Of a stretch of DNA of 64,000 nt, positions 15,844-24,664 are shown one piece after another. The stretch's first letter is position 1, and each line of letters begins with the position of its first letter. Source of the DNA: Bacillus sp. CGMCC 1.16541 (GTDB lineage: Bacteria; Bacillota; Bacilli; Bacillales; Bacillaceae_H); contig NZ_QFRU01000014.1 in NCBI RefSeq assembly GCF_003184905.1, forward strand, positions 36,519-100,518. The letters are read 5' to 3'. The notes under the pieces are model-generated. The model had not been told where the DNA came from. It did no database searches and saw only the letters and a list, made by a program, of their open reading frames with translations. Position numbers and translations under genes: made by a program.

Positions 15844-17251
15844 ATAGATTTTTACGATGCAAACTTTTCCCATCATACGTAAAAGTCACAGCTTTTCCTT
15901 CTAGTATAGTCTCTAAATGAACCGCTCTTCCCCATAATTGATATACATACGGCATGACTTTTTCTAGATATTTAACATCTAGTTCAATTCCTTCATACCC
16001 GTGCTTTAAATACATCTCTCCATTTTTCAAAAAGTCGCCGTCATTTACGGTTAGATAAGGAAAACCTCCGTTCACGCGCATGCTAACAAGCTGGTCGCGA
16101 ACTTGTGTCCATTCTTTATCCACCACTTTGTAATCCTTCCCTTGCTTCTGAAACAAGTACATATCTTCCCTCATGACCAGGTCTTTTGTTAAGTAGTTAC
16201 GAATAAATGAAATATCCGATTCCACTTCTCTTACTTCAAACATCTTTTCTCGGCCGGAGTTCGCCTCAACTCCCATTCTCTTCATTTCTTCTGTTGGATG
16301 ATTATATCGTTCTTCAATGTCTTCAAAGATTTTTAATCCAAGGTAGTAAGGGTTAATACTTGTACGCGAAGGCTGAACAACGCCTGCATTTAGTTTCGCA
16401 AATTCAATGGCTTCATCACTTGTTAAATCCATTTCACGAATAATCCGTTGATGCCAATATGATGCCCAGCCTTCGTTCATAATCTTTGTTTCAAGCTGCG
16501 GCCAGAAATACAACATTTCTTCACGCATCATTGTCAAAATATCACGTTGCCAATCTTCAAGGTGTCGGCTGTATTCTTCGATAAATAAAAGGATATCTTT
16601 TTCAGGACTTGGTGGGAATTTCTTCTTAAACTTTTGTATTTTTGGCTTTCGTTTATCTTTATAATCTAAATTCCATAAATCATCGTACGGCGAAAGTGTT
16701 TCGTCAGACTCTTCTTCCTCTTCTTCTAATGTCCACGAAAGCTTCGGCCTCATAAGGGAAGGATCAATATGTTCTTGAATTGATAATACAGCATCTAGAA
16801 ATTTTTCAACTTCTTGTTTACCATGAACCAACTCATAATTCTTAATACGTTCAGCAGTGGCAGCCATGCTTTCCACCATGTCGCGTTTCGTATTTCCAAA
16901 ACGGCAATTGTTCTTAAAAAAGTCACAATGGGCTAATACGTGAGCAACAATGAGCTTGTTTTGAATCAGTGAATTCGAATCTAATAAAAATGCATAACAA
17001 GGATCCGAATTAATGACTAGTTCATAAATTTTACTTAATCCTAAATCATAATGCACTTTCATCTTATGAAACTGTTTCCCAAAGCTCCAATGTGAGAAAC
17101 GAGTTGGCATTCCATAAGCTCCAAATGTATAAATAATGTCAGCCGGACAAATTTCATACCTCATTGGATAAAAGTCTAGTCCAAATCCTGTCGCAATCTC
17201 CGTGATTTCTTCAATTGCATATTGTAACTGCTTGTAATCTTCCTCACGCAA
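15842..17251 (-). CDS. spoVR: SpoVR family protein (spore cortex-related)
   Basis: 469 residues, the usual SpoVR length. Recognisable family stretches are [20 protein letters not shown] at the N-terminus, the [12 protein letters not shown] stretch near residue 127, [16 protein letters not shown] near 265 and [20 protein letters not shown] near 298. In Bacillus, SpoVR is made in the mother cell and contributes to cortex formation; its biochemical activity is not settled. The start is a TTG with GGGGGGAG six bases upstream. It stands alone between the sulfoquinovose locus and a transporter/peptidase operon. Related in genome organisation to prkA and yhbH found at 55-59 kb. Confidence 0.95.
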   Translation of the reverse strand: MREEDYKQLQYAIEEITEIATGFGLDFYPMRYEICPADIIYTFGAYGMPTRFSHWSFGKQFHKMKVHYDLGLSKIYELVINSDPCYAFLLDSNSLIQNKLIVAHVLAHCDFFKNNCRFGNTKRDMVESMAATAERIKNYELVHGKQEVEKFLDAVLSIQEHIDPSLMRPKLSWTLEEEEEESDETLSPYDDLWNLDYKDKRKPKIQKFKKKFPPSPEKDILLFIEEYSRHLEDWQRDILTMMREEMLYFWPQLETKIMNEGWASYWHQRIIREMDLTSDEAIEFAKLNAGVVQPSRTSINPYYLGLKIFEDIEERYNHPTEEMKRMGVEANSGREKMFEVREVESDISFIRNYLTKDLVMREDMYLFQKQGKDYKVVDKEWTQVRDQLVSMRVNGGFPYLTVNDGDFLKNGEMYLKHGYEGIELDVKYLEKVMPYVYQLWGRAVHLETILEGKAVTFTYDGKSLHRKNL

Positions 17252-17388
17252 AACAAGCTCCCCCCTTCATTCCTTACTCTAATCTATGAGTCAAACAGGT
17301 AAATAATGAATTACTCTGATAAGTTGATGTCAACTTTCAGCCTTGAGGCAACGTTCCTTTCTTCCTAACGCGAAAATGAGACGAACAT

Positions 17389-17440
17389 AAAAAAGACAAT
17401 GTCTCAGAAGTGTGAAACTCTGTAAACATTGCCTTTTTTA
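17389..17440 (-). terminator. Terminator of the symporter/M20 operon
   Basis: On the minus strand GGCAATGT pairs with ACATTGTC (one G-U pair) and is followed by T6. The 192 bases between spoVR and the M20 gene hold only this hairpin and the spoVR upstream region. Confidence 0.8.
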
Positions 17441-17443
17441 TAT

Positions 17444-18598
17444 TTATTTCTGTACAACTTCTAGCAAGATATCTACGCACTTTTCAATTTGTTCGACTTC
17501 AACAAACTCATCAATTGCGTGCGCTTGATCTAAATGACCTGGCCCAAACACAACAAAGTTTTGATTATTTGTTTCTAAACCAATCATCGTCACGTCTGTA
17601 TAAGCAGGAAAACCACTCTCTTTTAAAGGTTCATTAACCACTTGCTCATACGCTTCATGGAACATACTCCGAAGTACACTCTCTGGAGAAGTTAGTAACG
17701 GCGGGCGTTGCCACCCTAAATGTTGAACAGATCCTCTTACTCCTTTTACAGAAGCACACCCTTCTTGAATTGATTGTGCGACTAACTCATTGGCTTCTTC
17801 TTTTGTCATTGGAGGTACTAGACGAAAATCAAGTTCTACTCGACAAGACCCCGCCACCATGTTTGTTTTACTTCCCCCTTCAATCGTTCCAACAGAGATT
17901 GTAGGCTTTCCAAAAACCTGGTGGTCATATGAAAGATTAGCTACTTTTTCTTTTAAACGCACAATAATTTCAGACGCTGCATGGACCGCATCAGCCCCAA
18001 GATGAGCATTTCCACCGTGAGAGCTCTTTCCTTCTATAAGTAGCTCGTACCAGATCGTTCCTTTATGTGTAGTTGCTAATGTTAAGTTAGTAGGCTCTGT
18101 TGCAATAAGTAAAGCATTAGACGGAACAATGTTGTCATTTACAAGAGCCATAGCTCCTTTCATATATGGACCCTCTTCATCAACCGTCGCAATTACATAT
18201 AGATCTCTTGTAAGCTTCATTTGCTTTGTAGCAACTACTTTTAACATCATTAACGCACAAGCTAGCCCACTCTTCATATCGCAAGAGCCTCGCCCATATA
18301 ACTTCCCGTCTTGAATCATACTTTCAAATGGCGATACAGACCATTCACCTTCAACTGGAACAGTATCCATATGGGCAATGATAACCAGTGGCCGTTCACC
18401 TACTTTTTGTCCGTCATATTTGGCAATGATATTTTCCCTTCCTTGCTCAACAACTTGCGTACTTACAGATACATTCGGTAATGCCCGAAGCCATGACTCA
18501 ACAAACGCGATACATTTCTCTTCAGACCCATTCGGATTTTCTGATGGAATTTGAACGAGCTTTTGAGTCAACATGACAGCTTCTGAATAATTGGCCAT
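17444..18598 (-). CDS. M20-family deacylase (ArgE/DapE-like)
   Basis: 384 residues with the M20 metallopeptidase layout: first zinc ligand IIAHMDTVPV (about 90-99), then GRGSCDMKSG with the bridging Asp, the catalytic base in VDEEGPYMKGA (near 153) and a C-terminal HAIDEFVEVEQ carrying the last His. A dimerisation lid with KSSHGGNAHLGADAVHAA lies between. The family removes acyl groups from N-acyl amino acids or cleaves dipeptides. It follows an SSS symporter by 18 bases, so imported acyl amino acids or peptides are the likely substrates. The precise substrate cannot be told from sequence; ArgE or DapE annotation would be over-specific. Confidence 0.85.
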   Translation of the reverse strand: MANYSEAVMLTQKLVQIPSENPNGSEEKCIAFVESWLRALPNVSVSTQVVEQGRENIIAKYDGQKVGERPLVIIAHMDTVPVEGEWSVSPFESMIQDGKLYGRGSCDMKSGLACALMMLKVVATKQMKLTRDLYVIATVDEEGPYMKGAMALVNDNIVPSNALLIATEPTNLTLATTHKGTIWYELLIEGKSSHGGNAHLGADAVHAASEIIVRLKEKVANLSYDHQVFGKPTISVGTIEGGSKTNMVAGSCRVELDFRLVPPMTKEEANELVAQSIQEGCASVKGVRGSVQHLGWQRPPLLTSPESVLRSMFHEAYEQVVNEPLKESGFPAYTDVTMIGLETNNQNFVVFGPGHLDQAHAIDEFVEVEQIEKCVDILLEVVQK

Positions 18599-18616
18599 GT
18601 AAAAAGAGCTCCTTTC

Positions 18617-20149
18617 CTACAGCACTTCTTCAATTTTTTTATCTGTAATTGGCTCTTCGAATAATTCTTGATGATACGTTTCGTTGTATTCACGGCGAGC
18701 AGCTTCAAACTTTTGAATAACTGTCTGATCTTTTCGTTCTAAGATAAGACTTAGTGATACAAATAAAAGACTATTTATTAACAAGCCCCATACTCCTGCA
18801 TGAAAGCCAAACGGCGCACTAAGAGAAGGGATAAATGTAATCAACAACACAACTACTACTCCTGATAAAAGCCCCCAGATAGCTGCTGTTGGATGAGCAC
18901 GACGCCAGCTAATTGCTCCGATAGTTGGGACAATTAATTGAGCTGTTCCTGCTAGAGCAGCGATTCCAATGGTCACTAGCACTCCTGGTACAACTAGGGC
19001 CATGAAGTAAGCAACTAATGAAAAGATGATAAGTGACCAGCGTCCCACTTTAATGATAGATTCTTGACTAGCATCTGGCTTCACATAGCGTTGATAAAAA
19101 TCTAATGTCACAATTGTTGACACTGCATGAATCTGTGAATTTGCAGTAGACATGGCAGCTGCGGCACCTGCCGCTAAAATAAGAGAAGCTAATGCAAATG
19201 GTGCATATTTCATTAACATAATCGGTAAAATTTGATCTGGATTTGAAATATTAGGTTCAAGAAGAACACCTGAGAAACCAGCTAATACTGATCCGATATA
19301 AGCGATAGCCGCAAAACCAAGTAGAAATGGCATTAAGTTAAACAACTTGCCACTTTTTACAGAATACATTCTCAACCAAATTTGAGGACCCATAAACGCT
19401 CCGATTGCTGTTACAACAAACAGAGAAAACCACATTGGATAACCCATTGTCCCTTGTGGACCAGGCAGTGATAAATGAGCTGGGCTTGTTTCCATTAATT
19501 GCGCAAACATACCAGTTGGTCCACCTAAATTTTGAGAAATATAATACCCTGCATACATCATTCCGAAGAATAGAAGGGCTCCGTAAATAATGTCTGTCCA
19601 TGCAACAGCACGAATCCCTCCTACCCACACGTACACAACGATTACAAAATAGAACATTAAAGCAGATAACCAAAAAGGAATTGTACCTCCAGAAGCTACT
19701 TCAATTAAGTACGCTCCTCCTGTTAATTGAATTTGAAGATATGGAATGGTGAAAATAAGAAGGATGGCTGCTACGATTACACGAAGTTTTTCATTATTAT
19801 AAAAATCTCCGATTAAATCTGAAGCCGTAATGTAGTTGAATTTCTTTCCTAAAAACCAAACTCTTTTGCCGATCGCATAGTACATAAATCCAAATAATAA
19901 GTTCCAAGCTAAAGCTGTTAAGTAAACCGGTCCATGTGTATAAAACGTTGCATTTGAACCTAAGAACGCAAACGAACTCCACCATGTTGCGGCTACTGTA
20001 AAGAAGACCGCAACGGCTCCCATACCACGTCCTTGAATAAAGAAATCTTCACTTGTATTGGCTGATTTTGAAGCGGCAAAAAAGCCAACGACTAACGGAA
20101 TAATCATAAAAGCTGCAATGATAAGGACACCAGTGGTCATCGCATCCAT
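18617..20149 (-). CDS. Sodium:solute symporter (YhjB/PanF-like)
   Basis: 510 residues, about 13 transmembrane helices, SSS family. Marks include SANTSEDFFIQGRGMG at the N-terminus, VGGIRAVAWTDIIYG near residue 178 and AAAAMSTANSQIHAVSTIVTLDFYQRYV near 330, the sodium-site helix. The first ATG at 20149 is almost in contact with the GGGGG ribosome binding site, so the ATG at 20140 may be the real start. It is preceded by a DUF3311 protein, the same pair as yhjC-yhjB of B. subtilis, and followed by an M20 deacylase. Substrate unknown; an N-acylated amino acid or dipeptide is a reasonable guess. Confidence 0.88.
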   Translation of the reverse strand: MDAMTTGVLIIAAFMIIPLVVGFFAASKSANTSEDFFIQGRGMGAVAVFFTVAATWWSSFAFLGSNATFYTHGPVYLTALAWNLLFGFMYYAIGKRVWFLGKKFNYITASDLIGDFYNNEKLRVIVAAILLIFTIPYLQIQLTGGAYLIEVASGGTIPFWLSALMFYFVIVVYVWVGGIRAVAWTDIIYGALLFFGMMYAGYYISQNLGGPTGMFAQLMETSPAHLSLPGPQGTMGYPMWFSLFVVTAIGAFMGPQIWLRMYSVKSGKLFNLMPFLLGFAAIAYIGSVLAGFSGVLLEPNISNPDQILPIMLMKYAPFALASLILAAGAAAAMSTANSQIHAVSTIVTLDFYQRYVKPDASQESIIKVGRWSLIIFSLVAYFMALVVPGVLVTIGIAALAGTAQLIVPTIGAISWRRAHPTAAIWGLLSGVVVVLLITFIPSLSAPFGFHAGVWGLLINSLLFVSLSLILERKDQTVIQKFEAARREYNETYHQELFEEPITDKKIEEVL

Positions 20150-20188
20150 TCCCCCTTTTATCTAGCTTTTTAGAAATCATAACTTGTC

Positions 20189-20419
20189 TTATTCACTTCC
20201 TGGCTTCACTTTACTCCCCCAATTTGTTAAGTAGCCTACTAAAAACAGCGCAGTCGTAATAAACCACCAGAGTAAATTCCAAAAAAGAAAAAATGGTATG
20301 CCCATCACCATTGATTCTGACGTGTTCGCAAACAAAATCAACGGTGTTTCCATCACGATAAAACAAAGAATAATTAAACTGTAGAGTAAAACTTTTTTCC
20401 GAGGATATTTTCCAAACAT
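20189..20419 (-). CDS. DUF3311 small membrane protein (YhjC-like), symporter partner
   Basis: 76 residues with two hydrophobic helices (VLLYSLIILCFIVME and FFLFWNLLWWFITTALFLVGYL). This FxxxN-LLW pattern is the DUF3311 family, small proteins almost always encoded directly before an SSS symporter and thought to be an accessory subunit. ATG 20419 is 9-10 bases after AAGGAGA. An overlapping frame beginning at 20426 has poorer spacing and no family look. First gene of the three-gene operon. Confidence 0.85.
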   Translation of the reverse strand: MFGKYPRKKVLLYSLIILCFIVMETPLILFANTSESMVMGIPFFLFWNLLWWFITTALFLVGYLTNWGSKVKPGSE

Positions 20420-20639
20420 AAGTCATCTTCTCCTTTCATAATGATGGTGCTGTCCTTAAATTATATCGATTCATCATTTGCCATTCATTAGACAGAATGT
20501 AAAACGATAACTAATTTAACCGAACATTCTGATAAAAATATATCACGATATGTCAGAACTTTTCTGTTTTATGTAAGAAGAGATAACAAGTTGTTTGAAG
20601 CTACACTTAAAAAAGAGGCAGATTTCCACCCCATCTGTA

Positions 20640-20653
20640 AACAAACGTTTGAT
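20640..20653. repeat. Dispersed palindromic motif, copy 1
   Basis: AACAAACGTTTGAT, centred on the palindrome CAAACGTTTG and flanked by TAA. It lies in the 353-base interval between the DUF3311 gene and yhdB, upstream of the yhdB promoter region. Three further copies occur at 24513, 24571 and 46473. Confidence 0.6.
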
Positions 20654-20779
20654 ACATTTTTTACTCTCTTTTATCAATTATTACGTCTTTTTTCATTGGA
20701 CATCTCCCCAACATTTACACCGTAAGAAACTGTACAAATGTCATACACTATACGTAACTCCTCAAAAGGAGGGCTTACA

Positions 20780-21034
20780 ATGGACTTTGTAGATTACGAC
20801 AGAGCACTGTATTACACACACCGATCACAATGGGATAACTTATTGATTTTAATGGTTCGAACCAACGATGATTTTCTTTCTAAACGAATTGAACATTTTT
20901 TACATGCGTACAACTTTGAACGAAACTACCGAGTGATTCAAGAAGAATTGTATTCATTGCTACGATACATTGATCATGCTTCGACACAGCATGATCAAGA
21001 TGACATAGCTGAATTAACAATGGACGATATGTAG
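20780..21034 (+). CDS. yhdB: YhdB-like small protein
   Basis: 84 residues from ATG 20780, picked because AAAAGGAGGG sits 7 bases upstream; an earlier in-frame ATG at 20738 has no such site. The DYDRALYYTHRSQWDNLLILMVRTNDDFLSKRIEHFLHAY region resembles the B. subtilis YhdB family, a small acidic cytoplasmic protein of unknown function. Position next to yhdA is conserved with B. subtilis, here with bioY between them. Ends at its own terminator. Confidence 0.8.
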   Translation: MDFVDYDRALYYTHRSQWDNLLILMVRTNDDFLSKRIEHFLHAYNFERNYRVIQEELYSLLRYIDHASTQHDQDDIAELTMDDM

Positions 21035-21067
21035 AAAGAAGGGATATACGTCCCTTCTTTTATTTTG
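21035..21067 (+). terminator. yhdB terminator
   Basis: GAAGGGA-TATACG-TCCCTTC stem with T3ATTTT immediately after the stop codon of yhdB. Confidence 0.88.
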
Positions 21068-21122
21068 TTCTCTATTTAGCTGATTATTCTGTCATAAAAA
21101 TCGCATCACTGTTAAAGATTTA

Positions 21123-21151
21123 TGTTAACCGAATAATATGTACCGTTGACA
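21123..21151 (+). promoter_or_regulatory. BirA biotin operator before bioY
   Basis: TGTTAAC-N15-GTTGACA, matching the Bacillus BirA operator (TGTTAAC-N14/16-GTTAACA) with one mismatch. It lies 59 bases before the bioY start. The same element with a perfect match precedes bioA at 49740. Confidence 0.85.
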
Positions 21152-21209
21152 TAATTAGTTGTTAACTTTAAACTTTTTATAACACTACATAATAATTGGA
21201 GGGTTTCTC

Positions 21210-21818
21210 ATGCAAACAAAACCACGCTTTCGTGCATTAGACCTTACATTGATTGGTATGTTTGCTGCATTAATGGCAATTGGGGCAAATATCACATCAT
21301 GGGCGCCTTTTTTACAAGTAGCCGGTGTACCACTATCAATGCAACCATTTTTCGCTATTCTAGCGGGCGTTTTACTTGGAAGTCGACTTGGAGCGACCTC
21401 AATGGTTGTTTACTTGCTAATAGGCCTTGCAGGAGCACCTGTCTTTGCACAATTTAAAGCAGGAATAGGTGTGTTAGTTGGAAGTACAGGTGGATTTTTA
21501 CTTTCCTATATCATTGCCGCTTATTTGGCCGGGAAAATAATTGAGATGAAAAAGGATCCAACGCTTCCTACATTCTTGATTGCATCTTTTGTTGGTATTG
21601 CACTAATTTATATCATTGGCACGAACTATATGTTTATAGCCGTAAACTATTGGTTAGAAGCACCGATGAGCTACGTTACAGCTTGGAAGGTCATGGCCTT
21701 TTTTGGAGTAAAAGACGTCATATTTACCATTTTCGGTGCATTTATTTCTCCACGTATTTATCGTGCGGTTTATTCATCACCTTACTTTTCCAATCAGCAA
21801 AAGTCAGTTGTCTCCTAA
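21210..21818 (+). CDS. bioY: Biotin transporter BioY
   Basis: 202 residues, six hydrophobic segments, the substrate-specific S component of an energy-coupling-factor biotin transporter. Family marks: ALMAIGANITSW near residue 21, GVPLSMQPFFAILAGVLLGSRLGATSM (about 39-65), YLLIGLAGAPVFAQFKAG and GSTGGFLLSYIIAAYLAG. GGAGGG lies 8 bases before the ATG. A BirA operator upstream indicates repression by biotin together with bioADB. It is inserted between yhdB and yhdA relative to B. subtilis. ECF ATPases are not in the window. Confidence 0.93.
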   Translation: MQTKPRFRALDLTLIGMFAALMAIGANITSWAPFLQVAGVPLSMQPFFAILAGVLLGSRLGATSMVVYLLIGLAGAPVFAQFKAGIGVLVGSTGGFLLSYIIAAYLAGKIIEMKKDPTLPTFLIASFVGIALIYIIGTNYMFIAVNYWLEAPMSYVTAWKVMAFFGVKDVIFTIFGAFISPRIYRAVYSSPYFSNQQKSVVS

Positions 21819-21824
21819 TTAAAT

Positions 21825-21875
21825 AAGGTATGTATCAGATGGGACAGGTGTGAGTTCCATTTGATACATACCTTT

Positions 21876-21878
<3 letters not shown>
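21825..21878. terminator. Convergent terminator between bioY and yhdA
   Basis: Long stem AAGGTATGTATCA-GATGG / CCAT-TTGATACATACCTT with T5 on the plus strand; serves bioY and the convergent yhdA. Confidence 0.92.
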
Positions 21879-22427
<549 letters not shown>

Positions 22428-22498
22428 TCATTTGTTACGACTAGTATACGTGAAAAGCTAAAATGAGAAATCTTACAGAAGGTGGAACATTTCCTCCT

Positions 22499-22539
22499 AA
22501 AAAAGTCGAAAGACATCTACAACTTTAGTCGTAGATGCC
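22499..22539 (-). terminator. yhcZ terminator
   Basis: On the minus strand GGCATCTAC pairs with GTAGATGTC, followed by TTTCGACTTTTTT. Located directly after the yhcZ stop. Confidence 0.8.
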
Positions 22540-23178
22540 TTAAACAAGTCCGTGTTTTACAGCGTAAAGAGCTGCTTGCGTACGATCGGCTACATTTAGT
22601 TTTGAGAAGATATTCGATACATGTGTTTTTACAGTCTTTTCTGTAATCACAAGAACAGATGCGATTTCTTTATTGCTTCTTCCTTTTGCAATTTCCATTA
22701 ATACTTCTCTTTCACGCTTCGTTAATGTATGAAGCAAGCTCGTTTCTTTCTTTTCATTGGCAGATAAATGAGAGAAAACATGAGAAGTCACTTTCGGATG
22801 TAGTTGACTTTCACCTCGATGAACAGCGTAAATCGCTTGAACAAGTTGATCTGGTTCAACGTCTTTGAGGTGATAACCAACCGCTCCAGCGCGAATAGCA
22901 GGAATAACATGATCCTGGTCCGAAAAGCTTGTTAAAATGAGTACCTTCATTTCTGGTAATTGTTCTTTTAGCTTTTTTGTTGCTTCAATTCCATCCATAT
23001 TTGGCATGATTAAATCCATTAATACAACGTCTGGCTTCAGCGTTTTAGCGAGTTGCACTGCTTCTACTCCATCTTTGGCTTCCCCAACTACTTCAATTTC
23101 GGATTGCGTTTTTAAAAAGAACAGCAAGCCTCTTCTGACAACGTGATGATCATCAGCAATTAGCACTCTAATTTTCAT
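22540..23178 (-). CDS. yhcZ: NarL/LuxR-family response regulator YhcZ
   Basis: 212 residues from ATG 23178, which has GGAGGGG at ideal distance; the longer frame to 23250 overlaps the kinase. Receiver domain: VLIADDHHVVRRG with the acidic pair D9/D10 region, phospho-acceptor Asp in DVVLMDLIMPNMDG and TSFSDQD later. The C-terminal LuxR helix-turn-helix is LTKREREVLMEIAKGRSNKEIASVLVITEKTVKTHVSNIFSKL. Lies 11 bases after the kinase gene yhcY, forming a two-component pair conserved with B. subtilis. Target genes are not known from sequence. Confidence 0.93.
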   Translation of the reverse strand: MKIRVLIADDHHVVRRGLLFFLKTQSEIEVVGEAKDGVEAVQLAKTLKPDVVLMDLIMPNMDGIEATKKLKEQLPEMKVLILTSFSDQDHVIPAIRAGAVGYHLKDVEPDQLVQAIYAVHRGESQLHPKVTSHVFSHLSANEKKETSLLHTLTKREREVLMEIAKGRSNKEIASVLVITEKTVKTHVSNIFSKLNVADRTQAALYAVKHGLV

Positions 23179-23189
23179 CTTTTCCCCTC

Positions 23190-24314
23190 CTACAGTGGCA
23201 TCCAAATTGTCACTTGTGTTCCTTTCCCTAACGAACTTTGAATATGACATGTTCCGTTCACTAATTCTGCTCTCTCTTTCATACTTAACAATCCGAGCGA
23301 AGGTAACGTTTGATTTGATTCATAAACGAATCCATCTCCTCTATCTTCGACTGTCATCACAACAGATTGATTTGTGGCTTCAAATGTCACAAACACTTCT
23401 TTTACGTTGGCATGCTTACTACAGTTATTCAATGTTTCTTGTCCAATTCTCCATAACACTTCTTCTATTCGTGAAGAGAGATTTAATACACCACGCACAT
23501 CCATGTGAACAGTTAAGCCAAGTATTTTCCCATAGTCAATTAAAGCGGTACTAATCCCATGTTCTAAGCCTTGTGGCCGAAGTTGCCAGATGAGTGCTTT
23601 CATTTCTTTTAATGCGTCTTGCGAAAGCTGTTGCATATAAGTCAACATCTCTTTAATATCAGGGTTCTCTGTCATTTCCTTTGTACCTCTAGCCGTTAGC
23701 ACAAGTGAAAACAACAATTGATTCACCGAGTCATGAAGATCTCTTGCAAGTCGATTACGCTCTGCTAAAAGCATCAATTCGTTTTCTTTTTTTGCAAGTG
23801 TTACTCTCTTTATCGCTGTTCCAATTTGATAAGCTACTCCTTCTAATAGTACAAGTTCGTCATCTGAAAAGTGAACTTTATTTGGAGAAGCAACGTTTAG
23901 TAAACCAAACTTTTCATCTCCTGCACGCAACGGAACAGTTGCGTGATGCGTAATACCGTTCGTTTCTCCCCACCCAAACTCAATAGCATCCTCTATTCGC
24001 TTACACTCAATAATATTTGTTGCTCGTTTTAATCGCCCATCATTATAACGGTCTATACACCAACACCCACCTTTACACATCGGTCGTTTATCTTGTATAC
24101 ACAGCCCTTCAGGTAGCTTATAATCCGCAACAAGTTCATATTTTCCTTGTGAATCAATCAAGAAAATCCATCCTGTATAAAGTCCTGTTAAATTCAACAG
24201 TTTTTTTAATACTTCGTGTAGCATGATTTGTAAATCGTTTTCTGAATTCAGCGTTTCAGCAATTTCTTTTAAGGTACGATTGTCACTACGTTTTTTATGA
24301 TCTTTCATTTTCAT
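23190..24314 (-). CDS. yhcY: Sensor histidine kinase YhcY (GAF, HisKA_3)
   Basis: 374 residues, cytoplasmic. Residues 15-170 form a GAF sensor domain; it contains several Cys (CIQDKRPMCKGGCWCID near 75-91) that might bind a metal or cluster or sense redox. HisKA_3 follows at about 190-260, with the phospho-accepting His in ARDLHDSVNQLLFSL, then a HATPase domain with NCSKHANVKEVFV and VEDRGDGF. The ATG at 24308 has better spacing than that at 24314. Partner of YhcZ. Two copies of a palindromic motif lie 200-260 bases upstream. Confidence 0.92.
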   Translation of the reverse strand: MKMKDHKKRSDNRTLKEIAETLNSENDLQIMLHEVLKKLLNLTGLYTGWIFLIDSQGKYELVADYKLPEGLCIQDKRPMCKGGCWCIDRYNDGRLKRATNIIECKRIEDAIEFGWGETNGITHHATVPLRAGDEKFGLLNVASPNKVHFSDDELVLLEGVAYQIGTAIKRVTLAKKENELMLLAERNRLARDLHDSVNQLLFSLVLTARGTKEMTENPDIKEMLTYMQQLSQDALKEMKALIWQLRPQGLEHGISTALIDYGKILGLTVHMDVRGVLNLSSRIEEVLWRIGQETLNNCSKHANVKEVFVTFEATNQSVVMTVEDRGDGFVYESNQTLPSLGLLSMKERAELVNGTCHIQSSLGKGTQVTIWMPL

Positions 24315-24512
24315 ATCCCCTTATAAAGGTTAAACAACTTTACGAAGGCGAAACTCTCTCATTCGTCTCGTCTATCTAAAAGTAGAAGTATCCTCGCTTT
24401 TGCATCATGATGAATGTTCAAGTGAATGTACGTTTATTATATCAGGAATGTTATACCATTATCTCTCAAAAGATGGGTGGAGGTTGTCTACATCAAAAGT
24501 TGTAGATATTTA

Positions 24513-24526
24513 AACAAACGTTTGAT
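24513..24526. repeat. Dispersed palindromic motif, copy 2
   Basis: AACAAACGTTTGAT within TAAACAAACGTTTGATTAAT, in the 350-base gap between yhcY and pgcA. Copy 3 is 58 bases away in the same orientation. Confidence 0.6.
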
Positions 24527-24570
24527 TAATGCTCTTTTATCCCTTTTAAATCAATGGATTAACGACTTTA

Positions 24571-24584
24571 AACAAACGTTTGAT
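24571..24584. repeat. Dispersed palindromic motif, copy 3
   Basis: AACAAACGTTTGAT within TTAAACAAACGTTTGATTAG, immediately upstream of the pgcA terminator and about 260 bases before the yhcY start. Confidence 0.6.
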
Positions 24585-24590
24585 TAGTGT

Positions 24591-24647
24591 AAAAAAAGAC
24601 CGCTACCATTAAACCTTGTTCCTCCAAAGTTTCTGTTAGCGGTCTTT
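24591..24647 (-). terminator. pgcA terminator
   Basis: AAAGACCGCTA / TAGCGGTCTTT stem with T7 on the minus strand. The rest of the 350-base gap holds the two motif copies and the yhcY promoter region. Confidence 0.9.
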
Positions 24648-24664
24648 AGTATAAGGCTCTTCTT

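Noticed and set aside
20211..20426. Alternative 71-codon minus-strand frame overlapping the DUF3311 gene
   Set aside because: Start is too close to the ribosome binding site and the product lacks the DUF3311 pattern, which the other frame has.
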